Shown: positions 25,974 through 35,442, numbered from the stretch's first letter. The stretch: 64,000 nt of DNA from Tolypothrix sp. PCC 7712 (GCF_025860405.1 NZ_CP063785.1:3782001-3846000); one strand, 5' to 3'. Notes: generated by a model not told the origin, from the letters alone. Numbers and translations: made by a program.

Positions 25974-27296
25974 ATGGTACCAGCAGATAGAGTTTATATA
26001 TTATTAGTTATAGGAATTGCGATCGCACCTATTTTGGCGATGCTTTTCGGAATTTCCACAAGTATCGGTATTACATTTTTATTTGATATTTTTGTCCTTG
26101 CATTAATGGTGGTGGATGGTTTACGAGTAAAACGCGATCGCGTTGAAGTTAGCCGCCAAATTCCATCACGCTTATCTATTGGTCGAGATAACCCGGTAGT
26201 GCTAAAGGTAAAATCGGCAAATACCAATGCTGTAATTAAAATTCGTGACTATTACCCCACAGGCTTTGGTGTTTCTACACCAGAACTCAGCACTACTGTA
26301 GGGATGAATAGCACCCAGGAATTAACATACACAGTTCACCCCACACAGAGGGGTGAATTTGCTTGGGGAAATCTTCAAGTCAGACAATTAGGGTTTTGGG
26401 GATTAGCTTGGAATGATTGGCAAATTCCGCAAAATCTGCGAGTGAAAGTTTATCCTGATTTAGTGGGATTGCGATCGCTTTCGATTCGGCTAGCATTGCA
26501 ATCATCTGGATCAATCCGCCAACGCCGCATGGGTATTGGTACCGAGTTCGCGGAACTACGAAACTATCGCACAGGCGACGATTTACGCTTGGTGGATTGG
26601 AAAGCTACAGCCAGACGCGTCGGGGCTTATGGTAATACACCGCCTTTAGTTAGGGTTTTAGAACCAGAACAAGAACAAACTTTAATAATTTTGCTTGATC
26701 GCGGGCGGTTAATGACAGCGAAAGTGCAGGGTTTGCAGCGATTTGACTGGGGATTGAATGCAACCTTATCCTTAGCCTTAGCCGGATTACATCGAGGCGA
26801 TCGCGTGGGCGTGGGTGTATTTGACAGACAAATGCATACGTGGATTCCACCAGAACGCGGTCAAAATTATCTCCCCCAGTTAATTGATCGCTTAACACCA
26901 ATTCAACCCGTATTGCTGGAATCTGATTATTTAGGGGCAGTAACCAATGTAGTACAACGGCAGACTCGGCGCGCACTAGTGGTATTAATTACCGATATAG
27001 TTGATGTCACTGCTTCCACCGAACTTCTCGCCGCCCTTTCGCGCCTAGCACCCCGTTACTTGCCATTTTGCGTCACACTCCGCGATCCGCAAGTTGATCG
27101 TCTAGCGCATACCTTTACTGAAGATGTGACAAATACTTATGTTCGCGCAGTCGCTTTAGATTTATTAGCACAGCGACAAGTCGCATTTGCCCAATTAAAG
27201 CAAAAAGGTGTATTGGTACTCGATGCACCAGCTAATCAAATTACAGATCAGTTGGTTGAACGATATTTACAACTCAAAGCCCGGAATCAACTTTAA
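25974..27296 (+). CDS. DUF58 domain-containing protein
   Basis: 440 residues. Two N-terminal membrane helices (about 7-25 and 28-46), a beta-rich region, then the DUF58 signature EFAELRNYRTGDDLRLVDW, in part, at about 187-205. A von Willebrand factor A-like region follows (TLIILLDRGRL and ALVVLITDIVD, where the MIDAS-type Asp-x-Ser pattern is weak). DUF58 proteins are the usual partners of MoxR ATPases. The ATG sits at a GGTACC site after simple repeats, and no strong ribosome-binding site is seen. Confidence 0.92.
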   Translation: MVPADRVYILLVIGIAIAPILAMLFGISTSIGITFLFDIFVLALMVVDGLRVKRDRVEVSRQIPSRLSIGRDNPVVLKVKSANTNAVIKIRDYYPTGFGVSTPELSTTVGMNSTQELTYTVHPTQRGEFAWGNLQVRQLGFWGLAWNDWQIPQNLRVKVYPDLVGLRSLSIRLALQSSGSIRQRRMGIGTEFAELRNYRTGDDLRLVDWKATARRVGAYGNTPPLVRVLEPEQEQTLIILLDRGRLMTAKVQGLQRFDWGLNATLSLALAGLHRGDRVGVGVFDRQMHTWIPPERGQNYLPQLIDRLTPIQPVLLESDYLGAVTNVVQRQTRRALVVLITDIVDVTASTELLAALSRLAPRYLPFCVTLRDPQVDRLAHTFTEDVTNTYVRAVALDLLAQRQVAFAQLKQKGVLVLDAPANQITDQLVERYLQLKARNQL

Positions 27297-27359
27297 CAAA
27301 TACTTTCCTTCATCCTTAAAATCTACACCAACAACCCACTGCACAACTGCATCGATGTT

Positions 27360-27947
27360 TTAGGGATTGATCGCAGAATTCGCCATTTTGATCAACGAAG
27401 CGCGATCGCCTGCTTTCAAACCTACAGTATATTGCACACCCTGAAGCCGCCAAGTCAAGGTGGCATCTGAGCAATTAGCGCCACAAGTAGAATCTACAAA
27501 ATAGCCAGTGATACCCTTAGCTAATACAACTCGTTTCCCAGTTAACTTAGGAGTTCTGCGCGTTACAGCTTCCGCAGTCACAACACCTAAACGGCAAGCT
27601 GTTCCACCAGTACAATCAGGACTAAAACCCAGTAAAATATCATATTTCCTCAGCGTAGCGTTTTCGACAATTGCATAAACCGGGTTAGCACCATCCGATT
27701 CAGGAATAAACTTAGGTAATAACAGTCTAATTTTTATCTTCTGTCTTAATCTTGGTAGAATCGCCTTAAAAACCGGATGTGGTTGAGAATCAACGGTTTG
27801 GACTTGGCTTTGGGCAATCTTCTGAGACTGAGTATTGGTAGATGCGATCGCTAAACCTGATAAGCTGCTGACTAGCAAAATTGCGGCAAACGCACCACTG
27901 AAATTTTTTAAACCGAATATCATCCGCATAACCCTATTTATAGGCAA
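27360..27947 (-). CDS. Secreted hypothetical protein
   Basis: 195 residues, not recognised. A signal peptide is likely: basic start, hydrophobic run FAAILLVSSLSGLAIAS, then cleavage near residues 35-40. The start could be the first ATG or the Met at residue 7 or 9. The mature part has four Cys in two pairs (SPDCTGGTACRLG and DSTCGANCSDATLTW), suggesting disulfides outside the cytoplasm. It is a neighbour of another secreted protein (28063-28824) on the same strand. Confidence 0.75.
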   Translation of the reverse strand: MPINRVMRMIFGLKNFSGAFAAILLVSSLSGLAIASTNTQSQKIAQSQVQTVDSQPHPVFKAILPRLRQKIKIRLLLPKFIPESDGANPVYAIVENATLRKYDILLGFSPDCTGGTACRLGVVTAEAVTRRTPKLTGKRVVLAKGITGYFVDSTCGANCSDATLTWRLQGVQYTVGLKAGDRASLIKMANSAINP

Positions 27948-28018
27948 ATACTTAATTGATGACCAAATTTTAGTATCAAATTATGCGGTTTGTCATTTGT
28001 CAACAGTTAACAGTTAAC

Positions 28019-28055
28019 AGTCAACAGTCAACAGTCAACAGTCAACAGTTAACAA
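28019..28055. repeat. Tandem CAGTCAA repeat
   Basis: About five AACAGTC/AACAGTT heptamer units between two secreted-protein genes. It is one of several such heptamer arrays, and no function is implied. Confidence 0.8.
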
Positions 28056-28062
28056 TCCCCTC

Positions 28063-28824
28063 CTAACTACAATTAGCAGCTGAAGCTGAGTTTACTTTTC
28101 TTAAATCCCCAGTGAAGACGGCTGTGTATTTGTAGGGTGATGATGATGAAGGACTGCAATTCATTGCAGTTGTATTAGCGCGGCGGGGAGTCCACCAAGA
28201 AGTTGCATTTACAGTTAAATTAGCTCCATTCCATGATAATTGGTTGACTACTAACGAATTAGTTTTGAAATCATTTGGCTTTTGAGCAGTCAGAAATGTC
28301 GCATAGTTTACATCACCATTACTGGGATTTATCCTGGCTATAACTGCTACTTTCGGGCCGCCACCACTACCGTAACTGGGTAGCCAACGACCAGTAGCAA
28401 AGCGGCGGAAATCATCTCCTGGCTGGCTACCAGTGGCAGAAAACACCCCATACAAAACACTTCCGCCATCCCAAAGCAAACCATAACCAGAACCGTCATC
28501 ACCAGTGGTTTCATAATTATCACGACACCATTGTTTGACACCATTATTAAAAAGGATGATGCGAGGATTTTTGTTACTAGAAGATACTTGCCTATAACCT
28601 ATGTAGATTGTTTTTGTTCCAACAGTTACCTTGGGGCCATTTTTAGCTTTGATTGTTGCTTCGCTATCACCACAAGTGAATGGCACACTATTACCGACAG
28701 ATGACTGTACAGCAGTTTGGGCATTAGCTGAAGGAGCTATGTCTGTGATTGCTAAATCAGCGCCTAATACCACTGATAAAGATAACAGTGCCAAAGATTG
28801 TGGCAGTTGGCGTTTATACTTCAT
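28063..28824 (-). CDS. Secreted hypothetical protein
   Basis: 253 residues, not recognised. It has a signal peptide (LPQSLALLSLSVVLGADLA, cleavage probably after SANAQ or nearby) and a mature beta-rich domain with Gly/Ser/Thr-rich turns (SYGSGGGPKVAVIARI) and four Cys: FTCGD, QWCRD, MNCSP and the C-terminal NCS. The pattern IYIGYRQVSSSN and GLLWDGGSVLYGVFS recurs, in my memory, in cyanobacterial secreted proteins of unknown role. It has its own upstream region of 335 bp. Confidence 0.78.
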   Translation of the reverse strand: MKYKRQLPQSLALLSLSVVLGADLAITDIAPSANAQTAVQSSVGNSVPFTCGDSEATIKAKNGPKVTVGTKTIYIGYRQVSSSNKNPRIILFNNGVKQWCRDNYETTGDDGSGYGLLWDGGSVLYGVFSATGSQPGDDFRRFATGRWLPSYGSGGGPKVAVIARINPSNGDVNYATFLTAQKPNDFKTNSLVVNQLSWNGANLTVNATSWWTPRRANTTAMNCSPSSSSPYKYTAVFTGDLRKVNSASAANCS

Positions 28825-29052
28825 TGGAATTGATTTGATTACATTACTTTACAAAAACAACACCGTATCATGAAGTTTACATGAAGCTTTAAACAACTTA
28901 ATGTTTATTAACAATGCATTGATAATGTGTTGTTATTAAGCATCAAGAAGATGGATATATGAACTAAATACAAAAAATTTTGCAGTGCGAACACATTGGG
29001 ATGCTGCACTTAAAACCTGATAATTGCTGGTTTTATGCCTGCAGATAATCTA

Positions 29053-29150
29053 ATACCAATTTGAAAAAAGAATTTGACAGATTGTAGGGGCAAGGCATTG
29101 CCTTGCCCTCTAGAATATATTGATGTGTAGCCAAAATTATTTAATAATCA
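29053..29150. mobile_element. ATACCAATT element (MITE-B), copy at 29 kb
   Basis: Left end ATACCAATTTGAAAAAAG, then GACAGATTGTAGGGGCAAGGC with its inverse GCCTTGCCC, then CTCTAGAATATATTGATGTG. The same order occurs at 52369-52585 and 54921-55222. The expected right end (AATTGGTAT type) is diverged here. It lies beyond the 3' end of the PD-(D/E)XK-TPR gene. Confidence 0.7.
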
Positions 29151-29159
29151 ATTGATATT

Positions 29160-30803
29160 TTAGAAATTCAAAATATCTAGTGATTCTTCAATTTCTAACT
29201 CTAAAATTCTTTCTTTTGCATCTTTATGTTCGGCTATTTTGCCCGCTTTCCAATATAAATCTGCGGCTTTTTGAAAATCTGCTAATGCTCTGGTTTTATC
29301 ATCCATGCTAACTAAAGCATTACCACGGTTATAATATGCATCTATATAATTAGCATTAATTTTAATCGCTTGACTATAATCTAAAATTGCGCTTTGGTAA
29401 TCTTCTAAATCGCAACGAGCATTACCACGACTGTAATATGCATCGGCGTAATTAGGATTTATTTTAATTGCCTGAGTGTAATCTGCGATCGCACCCTCAT
29501 AGTCTCCTAATTCTGCACGTGTATTACCGCGATTGTAGAAAGCCACAGCATCATCAGGAGCAATTTTAATTGAATGCGTCAATCGCTGTTGTTCTTTTAA
29601 CAAATAACGCGAAATTACCCGATTTTTATCAGCAACAGCATAATTAGGATTAATTTTAATTGCCTGGGTATAATCTTCGATTGCACCTTGATGATCGCCA
29701 ATATGAGAACGAGCATCAGCACGGTTCATATAAGTAAGCGCCACATCAGGATTGATTCTAATAGCTTGGGTATAATCTTCGATAGCGGCTTGATAATCTT
29801 TTAGTTGATAACGCGCTAAACCACGCTGGTTATAGGCTTTGGTGTAATTGAAGTTAATTTGGATAACCTGAGTATAATCTGCGATCGCACCTTCGTAATC
29901 GCCTAGATGATAACGCACCATGCCGCGTTTGTAGTACACATCGGCATTATCAGGATTCAGTTGCAAAGCTTGGTTGTAGTTAATAATTGCTGTATCAGAT
30001 TCGCCTTGCTCAAAAGATTTATCGCCTAGATTTACATACAATGTATTTAAATCAGCAGTGCGATTGGAAACAATCTCTTCTGCTTCCGGCAAAGCTAAAT
30101 GCTTGATTATCTGATGATGATTTTGATTATTGGTTGGAAATTTTGGTATATCTTGCTGAGAATTATATTGCTCAATTGTAGGTGGTTTATCTTTAAGTTT
30201 AGCTGCTTGCAATTCTTCTAAATAACTGAATAAACCCCCAGCATAAAGTAATTGATTAATGCCAAAGGCTATTCTTCCCCTTTTTAGCTTAATCATTTGT
30301 GTCGGCAGAAACCCAGCTAAAAAAAGGTGATATTCTTGTTGAGCTTCATGTACTTCTTCTTGAATTAAAACGCAGACAACAACTGCATTTTTTTCTACTT
30401 CTTCAGAACTAACAGACCATCTCACTCTATCAATACTGCCATGACGCGATTTAACTTCCACACCAATTGAAGGTTCAGCAGTGAGGGTAAAATCTACCTT
30501 GCCATCACCACCGATTTTTTTTTCATAATCTACTTCTGTAATAAAATCAGCTAACCGTTCTTTAACAACTTCCTCACCGAGTTTACCTTTTAAGTTGCTA
30601 ATAAAAACATCCCGGACTGGCGAAGTACGCTTATATTTTTCTGCCATCAGCCAGCAAAAATCTCGCAGTGCTTTTAACCTTTCTCCAGAGATTATAGTTA
30701 ACTCACTATATTGACCTTCTGTTTCGCAATGAAGCAGACAACCACTAGTTAACCTTCTAATAAAATCAGACTGTAGCGATCGCAGTAAGGTAATCCAGTC
30801 CAT
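29160..30803 (-). CDS. PD-(D/E)XK nuclease-like domain fused to TPR repeats
   Basis: 547 residues. Residues 70-160 look like a restriction-endonuclease-type fold: GKLGEEVVKERL (Glu77/78), then KVDFTLTAEPSIGVEVKSRH with Asp104 and the Glu116-x-Lys118 pair, the PD-(D/E)XK arrangement. From about 250 to 530 there are roughly eight TPR units of the form AIxDYTQAIKINPNYAxAYYNRG. The TPR array should bind a protein partner. I know no named family with this exact order, so DNA or RNA cleavage is inference from the motif. It is the last gene of a minus-strand accessory island that includes the CHAT and NB-ARC-WD40 genes. Confidence 0.8.
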   Translation of the reverse strand: MDWITLLRSLQSDFIRRLTSGCLLHCETEGQYSELTIISGERLKALRDFCWLMAEKYKRTSPVRDVFISNLKGKLGEEVVKERLADFITEVDYEKKIGGDGKVDFTLTAEPSIGVEVKSRHGSIDRVRWSVSSEEVEKNAVVVCVLIQEEVHEAQQEYHLFLAGFLPTQMIKLKRGRIAFGINQLLYAGGLFSYLEELQAAKLKDKPPTIEQYNSQQDIPKFPTNNQNHHQIIKHLALPEAEEIVSNRTADLNTLYVNLGDKSFEQGESDTAIINYNQALQLNPDNADVYYKRGMVRYHLGDYEGAIADYTQVIQINFNYTKAYNQRGLARYQLKDYQAAIEDYTQAIRINPDVALTYMNRADARSHIGDHQGAIEDYTQAIKINPNYAVADKNRVISRYLLKEQQRLTHSIKIAPDDAVAFYNRGNTRAELGDYEGAIADYTQAIKINPNYADAYYSRGNARCDLEDYQSAILDYSQAIKINANYIDAYYNRGNALVSMDDKTRALADFQKAADLYWKAGKIAEHKDAKERILELEIEESLDILNF

Positions 30804-31137
30804 TTATATTTCTGCGAGTCTTTTGATGAGATTATTTTATTAAAATATCAAATCGGCGTAAATCGTTGAATTGTGTCAAGGCTCAAAAGTCAAAAGTCAA
30901 AAGTCAAGAGTCATTAGTTATTTCTCTCCTTGTCCCCAGTCCCCAGTCCCCAGTCCCTAATCCCCAATCCCTAATCACAATTGATCCCTCCTTACCAGCC
31001 AAACAAGGTAAGCAAGGAGGGATCAGTGAAAGATACATTAAATGTATCGTCTGCTATTGATTGTAACTACAATGCACTTAAAATCGGTCAAGAGTACGGC
31101 AAACTGAGTACTTGAGGCGATGTTGACTAACAACTAA
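30804..31137. repeat. Repeat-bearing spacer
   Basis: Contains AAAAGTC heptamers (30886-30910), CCCCAGT heptamers (30938-30970) and an imperfect inverted repeat of GATCCCTCCTTACC with GCAAGGAGGGATC (30983-31022). The last is hairpin-like and lies beyond the start of the TPR gene. No gene seen. Confidence 0.6.
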
Positions 31138-31344
31138 TCAAAACACCTCATCTTCCATACCGCGCCACCATTCACCCAAATTCATCATATCTTGGAAGAT
31201 ATCTTCTAATTCCTCAACATAGACATCTTGAGGAATCAAGGCTTGACGTTCTTGGAGTTTTTTGAGGCGAAGTTGTACTAATAGCCAAGGTTTAGCGATG
31301 CTATCCGTGGCTTCCATGTATTGAGCCAGCTGTCTACTATCCAT
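31138..31344 (-). CDS. Small conserved hypothetical protein
   Basis: 68 residues from the ATG at 31344 (MDSRQLAQYMEATDSIAKPW). A longer frame adds 25 residues that look non-coding. It is mainly helical and acidic at the C-terminus (DVYVEELEDIFQDMMNLGEWW). I do not recognise the family. Codon use and the high content of structured helix suggest a real protein. It lies between the TPR-nuclease and NB-ARC-WD40 genes. Confidence 0.55.
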   Translation of the reverse strand: MDSRQLAQYMEATDSIAKPWLLVQLRLKKLQERQALIPQDVYVEELEDIFQDMMNLGEWWRGMEDEVF

Positions 31345-31531
31345 AATTTTTATATTTGTGATGATGCCATTACTTTTTACGATACAAGACGTAGCCGTAA
31401 GTGGCCATTTTTTATGCATTGCTTAAGTAGGGGGAATGGGGACTGGGGACTGGGGAATGGGGAACTCGGGGCCCCCTCTGGGGATAAGGGGTAATGGGGA
31501 ATGGGGAATGGGAAAAGGGAAAAAATCTTTC

Positions 31532-31658
31532 ATACCAATTCGCCTAAAGTCGATGCTTAGGGGCACGGCATCCACAATCTTTTGGCATATCAAATATCTT
31601 ACTGGTGCCGTGCCCCTACAAAGAATTTATCTGTCGCAAACATTATTTGAATTGGTAT
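31532..31658. mobile_element. ATACCAATT element (MITE-B), complete copy
   Basis: 127 bp with perfect 10-bp ends ATACCAATTC (31532-31541) and GAATTGGTAT (31649-31658), plus an inner inverted pair AGGGGCACGGCA / TGCCGTGCCCCT. The right half, read in reverse, matches GCGACAGAT...GTAGGGGCAC of the other copies, so this is the most complete and symmetrical member in the window. No coding frame. Confidence 0.8.
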
Positions 31659-31712
31659 AAATTCGTCGAATTTTCTTAAGTCACCGAGAAAAATAACCAA
31701 CTGTTCACCTTC

Positions 31713-31935
31713 AGAAGGCGGAATTTGCACCTCAAAGCCTGAAGGTTGGAGTTCAAAGCCTGAAGCTTGCAGCTTTTATCTCGAACATTGCGGCTTTTAT
31801 CTTGGAAGTTGCGCCTTTTAGCCTCAACGTTGCGGTTTTTATCTTGAACGTTGCGGTTTTTATCCTCAACATTGCAGCTTTGATGCGGAAAATTGCAGCT
31901 TTTATCTTCAACGTTGCGGCTTTTTGCTTGAAAGG
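31713..31935. repeat. 21-bp tandem repeat array (TTGCGGCTTTTATC type)
   Basis: About ten consecutive 21-bp units such as TTGAACGTTGCGGTTTTTATC, with the first units diverging to CTCAAAGCCTGAAGGTTGGAG. The 21-bp period keeps several frames open and gives a minus-strand frame (31676-32071) with seven-residue repeats like RNVEDKN. Because all frames are open, I treat it as a repeat and not as a gene. A second 21-bp array with another sequence is at 41382-41599. Confidence 0.85.
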
Positions 31936-32145
31936 TGAGAAAATTAGCAAGAGCGATGGCACTTTGATGGCGGCTGATGAGTAAATTAGCAACAGTCATG
32001 GTGATGGGAAGGAAATTAAAACAGGCGATCGCTACAATTGCCGTGTGTTTTGCAACGCTTGCCATGACCATTGTCTAACCGGACTCCATATTATCCCCAT
32101 TCCTCACAACTGACTCAAACAAAATCCGCATTTCTTAATTACGAA

Positions 32146-35100
32146 TTATTCTTTTGTGTATTGTAAGCGCAAAAAATGTAACCGACCTAAAGCATCTCCC
32201 GCCACAATTGTTACCCCATCGGGTGCAACTGCACAGCAGTTTATGGAACTGTCACTTGTAAAAATGGCAATATTTTCTGCTGTCTCTAGATTCCAGACTT
32301 GAAGAGTGTTATCAGAAGAAACAGAAATCAATTTTTTGCTGTCTGTTGTTACTGCTAAATCCTTAACATCATTGGTATGACCTGTGAGTGTAAAATTTTC
32401 CTTTCTTGTTTTCATATTCCATACTTTAATAGTTTTGTCATTTGAAGCGGAAATTATCTGCATTCCATCAGGCGTAACTGCTACGGCATTTATATCAGTC
32501 GTATGAGCATCAATAATAAAAGATTCAGGAATGTTTTCATTTGAAGCGGAAATTACTTGCATTCCATCAGGCGTAACTGCTACGGCATTTATATAATTAG
32601 TCGTATGACCATCAATAATAAAAGATTCAGGAATGTTTGAAATATTGTCAAATATAATAATTTTATAAAGAGCAGATATCACGTATTTATCATTAGGAGA
32701 TATTGCTAAATCATAATGTACCCAATCATCACGCTCTATGTTAAAAATCTCTTTTCCTGATTTTAAATCCCATATTTTAAGACTGTGGTCACCAGAACTA
32801 GAAATAACTTTTTGTCCATCTAATGTTACTGCTAGAGCAATTATGCCTTGACTATGACCAGTAAGTTTCAAAATTTCTTTTCCTGTTGATAACTCTCTTA
32901 CTCGGAGAGTTTTATCGTCTGAACCTAAAATAACTTTTTTATTATCGGCCGTTACTGCTATTGCATTTACTGAATAAGTATGATGATTAAAAGTACGAAT
33001 TACATCTTGACTTTCTAAATTCCAAAATTTCATTGTCTTATCGTCAGAACAAGAAATAGCTTTTCTCCCATCTGGTGTTATTGCTAAAGCCTGTATACTA
33101 TCGTTATGTTCTGAAAAATAAATATTTTTATTGTTAATTTCCAAACTCCAGATTTTAATAATATTAGAACCAGAAATTAAATTTTTATTATCTGGTGTAA
33201 GCACTATAGATTTTATGTTTTTATCCTCTGCTTTGAATGCCAGTATTTCTTCTCCTGTTTCGATATTCCAATATTTAAATGTTTTATCGAAAGCATAAGA
33301 AATTAGTCGTTTTCCGTCTGAGGTAATAGCTATGATTGTTACGCCCCTATTATGTCCTTCAAGACGTAAAACTTCTTTTCCAGTATCTAGGCTCCAACCC
33401 TGAATAGTATTTGCCCCTGAAGCCGCAATAAGTAATTTTCCATCTAATGCTAATGCTAAACTTCTGACTAATGGAGCCTCGCATTTCCAAGAACTAACTT
33501 GTGTTTTATTTTCTATATTCCATACTCTAATAGTTCTATAATCGTAACCAGCAATTACTTGTTTACAATCTGGTGTGACTACTACAGAATATACTGCATC
33601 AATAAAATCAAAATCTTTCTTATTCTTACTGCGAAGAATTTGTAAGAAACGAGCTTTTTGATCTTCTAAATTTCCTAAGGTACAAAATTCATTACCAGTA
33701 TTTAAATTCCAAATTTTGACAGTAGTATCACTAGAACCAGAAATTACGAATTGACTATCAGATGTTACAGCCACCGCGTTTACTGAACTTGTATGTCCTG
33801 TGAGAGTAAAAACTAGCTGACCTGTATTAATTTCCCAAACTTTAATTGTGCGGTCACCTGAACTAGAAATTATATACTTACCGTTTGGTGTAACTGCTAC
33901 AGCCGTTATAAATTTAGTATGACCTGTCAAAGCAAGAGTTTCTTCTCCCGTTTCCAAATTCCAAATCTTGAGAGTGTTGTCATCAGAACCGGAAATCAAC
34001 AACTTCCCATCAGGTGTGACTGCTACAGGATTCTCACCCTTGAGATTTCGGAGTAAGCGTCCGCCGGGTGGTGTTAAGCTAGCGGTCAAGGGAGACAGCC
34101 AAGGTACTGAAGTTTGCTGCTTGGCTTGCGTTAATAGTGCTTGGATTTCTGGAATTTTTTTATCTAGTAACCGTCCCTGTAACTGACTACTTAACTGTTT
34201 TTTATCGACCGCCAAAACATGTGCTGACAGCCTCAATGCACCTTGAATTAACTGTAAATTCTCATCTTCGGGCAAAAAATTATAATCTGCTATCAACTCA
34301 TTAATATTGATGTTCTCCAACTTCCCCTGCAACCAGCGAAAATCACACAGCAGTTGTTGTAATTCTCCTTCCCTTCCCCCAGCAAGCAAGTGATAGGCTA
34401 AATTCTGCCAGATATAGCCATCATTTTCTAAACTATGCCAGCCTGCGGGGTATTTTTTGCTGTAAGCATTCAACAGCCTGTTGTGTAATACCCCTATCCC
34501 CTCACTTTCGGTTGCTAAAGTTTTGTATTGCTTCCTGACATAATCAAACTGCAAGTCATGCAACCGCAAATTTCCCGCTTCATCCCGCAAAGCCAGAGAT
34601 TTACTCACTAATTCATCAATTACATCTTGGCTATCAAACTCATCTAACCCCAAGGGTTGCCAAAAAGTCTGCAAAACTGCTTCGGGTATGGGTGTATCTT
34701 CCGGAAATACCGCAAAATCTAAATATCGTTGTTGGCAATTTTCATCCAAAGCCGCCACACTAACAGCAATTGCTTTGAGTAAATCGGGATAAGGATAATC
34801 GGGAAACTGTTGTTTGATTTTCTCTAAATCAGCACACCGCAATTTTTCTAAAATATTCTGCCAGCGATTTGCAGGTTTACCCCGCATCATCGCCCCAACC
34901 ATCGCCAATGCTAAGGGTAAATATCCACATTCTCGCGCTACCTGCAAAGTAACATCATTATGCGGGCTGGGTTGCAATATCTCCGGTTGATTTGCCCAAT
35001 CTGCCAACAGTTCTAACGCCTGTTGTTCACCTAAAACCGCAAGCTGATACTCTTCCCCTCCCAACCCCGTGACTATAGCCCCATCACGGGTAGTAATTAA

Positions 35101-35442
35101 CATCTGACAGCGTTCCCCCAACACATCAAACGCCGTCGCATCATCCAAACGCCAGATATCATCCACAATCAGCAAGCAAGCTTTCTGTGCAAACAACTCC
35201 CGTAACCGCGCTTTCGCCAATCCCACCTCGGTAAACGCCGCTTGCTTCTCACCCAACGCCGAAGCCAGATAAGATTGCCAAGTTAAAATTTGGGGCGTTT
35301 GTCCAAATGTTACCCACAACACCCCATCAGGAAACGCCTTTCTCACTTCTTCATCCCGCGCCAAGGCTGTAGCTAAGACTGTTTTACCAATTCCGCCCAT
35401 TCCTTGCACGCCTACACGCCGACTTTTCCCAGTAATCCCCAC
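32146..35442 (-). CDS. NB-ARC/STAND ATPase with WD40 repeats (probably C-terminal part of a CHAT fusion)
   Basis: 1098 residues from a GTG. Walker A GMGGIGKT (residues 14-21), Walker B LLIVDDIW (90-97), sensor MLITTRD, and CGYLPLALAMVG mark an NB-ARC-type STAND NTPase. A helical linker follows to about 440, then about 14 WD40 repeats to the end (GHT-x-xxNAVAVTPDG-xxxISASxDxTIKVWN). The open frame runs upstream without a stop (LPPHFLPRLEELTPLKQK) into the A9 run at the end of the CHAT gene, so the GTG is probably not the real start. STAND proteins switch to an oligomeric state after ligand binding, and the WD40 fan would be the sensor. Confidence 0.9.
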   Translation of the reverse strand: MGITGKSRRVGVQGMGGIGKTVLATALARDEEVRKAFPDGVLWVTFGQTPQILTWQSYLASALGEKQAAFTEVGLAKARLRELFAQKACLLIVDDIWRLDDATAFDVLGERCQMLITTRDGAIVTGLGGEEYQLAVLGEQQALELLADWANQPEILQPSPHNDVTLQVARECGYLPLALAMVGAMMRGKPANRWQNILEKLRCADLEKIKQQFPDYPYPDLLKAIAVSVAALDENCQQRYLDFAVFPEDTPIPEAVLQTFWQPLGLDEFDSQDVIDELVSKSLALRDEAGNLRLHDLQFDYVRKQYKTLATESEGIGVLHNRLLNAYSKKYPAGWHSLENDGYIWQNLAYHLLAGGREGELQQLLCDFRWLQGKLENININELIADYNFLPEDENLQLIQGALRLSAHVLAVDKKQLSSQLQGRLLDKKIPEIQALLTQAKQQTSVPWLSPLTASLTPPGGRLLRNLKGENPVAVTPDGKLLISGSDDNTLKIWNLETGEETLALTGHTKFITAVAVTPNGKYIISSSGDRTIKVWEINTGQLVFTLTGHTSSVNAVAVTSDSQFVISGSSDTTVKIWNLNTGNEFCTLGNLEDQKARFLQILRSKNKKDFDFIDAVYSVVVTPDCKQVIAGYDYRTIRVWNIENKTQVSSWKCEAPLVRSLALALDGKLLIAASGANTIQGWSLDTGKEVLRLEGHNRGVTIIAITSDGKRLISYAFDKTFKYWNIETGEEILAFKAEDKNIKSIVLTPDNKNLISGSNIIKIWSLEINNKNIYFSEHNDSIQALAITPDGRKAISCSDDKTMKFWNLESQDVIRTFNHHTYSVNAIAVTADNKKVILGSDDKTLRVRELSTGKEILKLTGHSQGIIALAVTLDGQKVISSSGDHSLKIWDLKSGKEIFNIERDDWVHYDLAISPNDKYVISALYKIIIFDNISNIPESFIIDGHTTNYINAVAVTPDGMQVISASNENIPESFIIDAHTTDINAVAVTPDGMQIISASNDKTIKVWNMKTRKENFTLTGHTNDVKDLAVTTDSKKLISVSSDNTLQVWNLETAENIAIFTSDSSINCCAVAPDGVTIVAGDALGRLHFLRLQYTKE
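32455..32640. repeat. Recent tandem duplication inside the WD40 region
   Basis: Two nearly identical segments of about 105 bp encode IPESFIIDGHTTNYINAVAV and IPESFIIDAHTTDINAVAVT. Both begin with TTTGAAGCGGAAATTA and end with AAAGATTCAGGAATGTT. Other repeats in the protein are far more diverged, so this one is recent. Confidence 0.8.

Noticed and set aside
31676..32071. 131-codon minus-strand frame with RNVEDKN repeats
   Set aside because: The 21-bp array keeps several frames open on both strands, so an open frame is no evidence; kept only as a finding.
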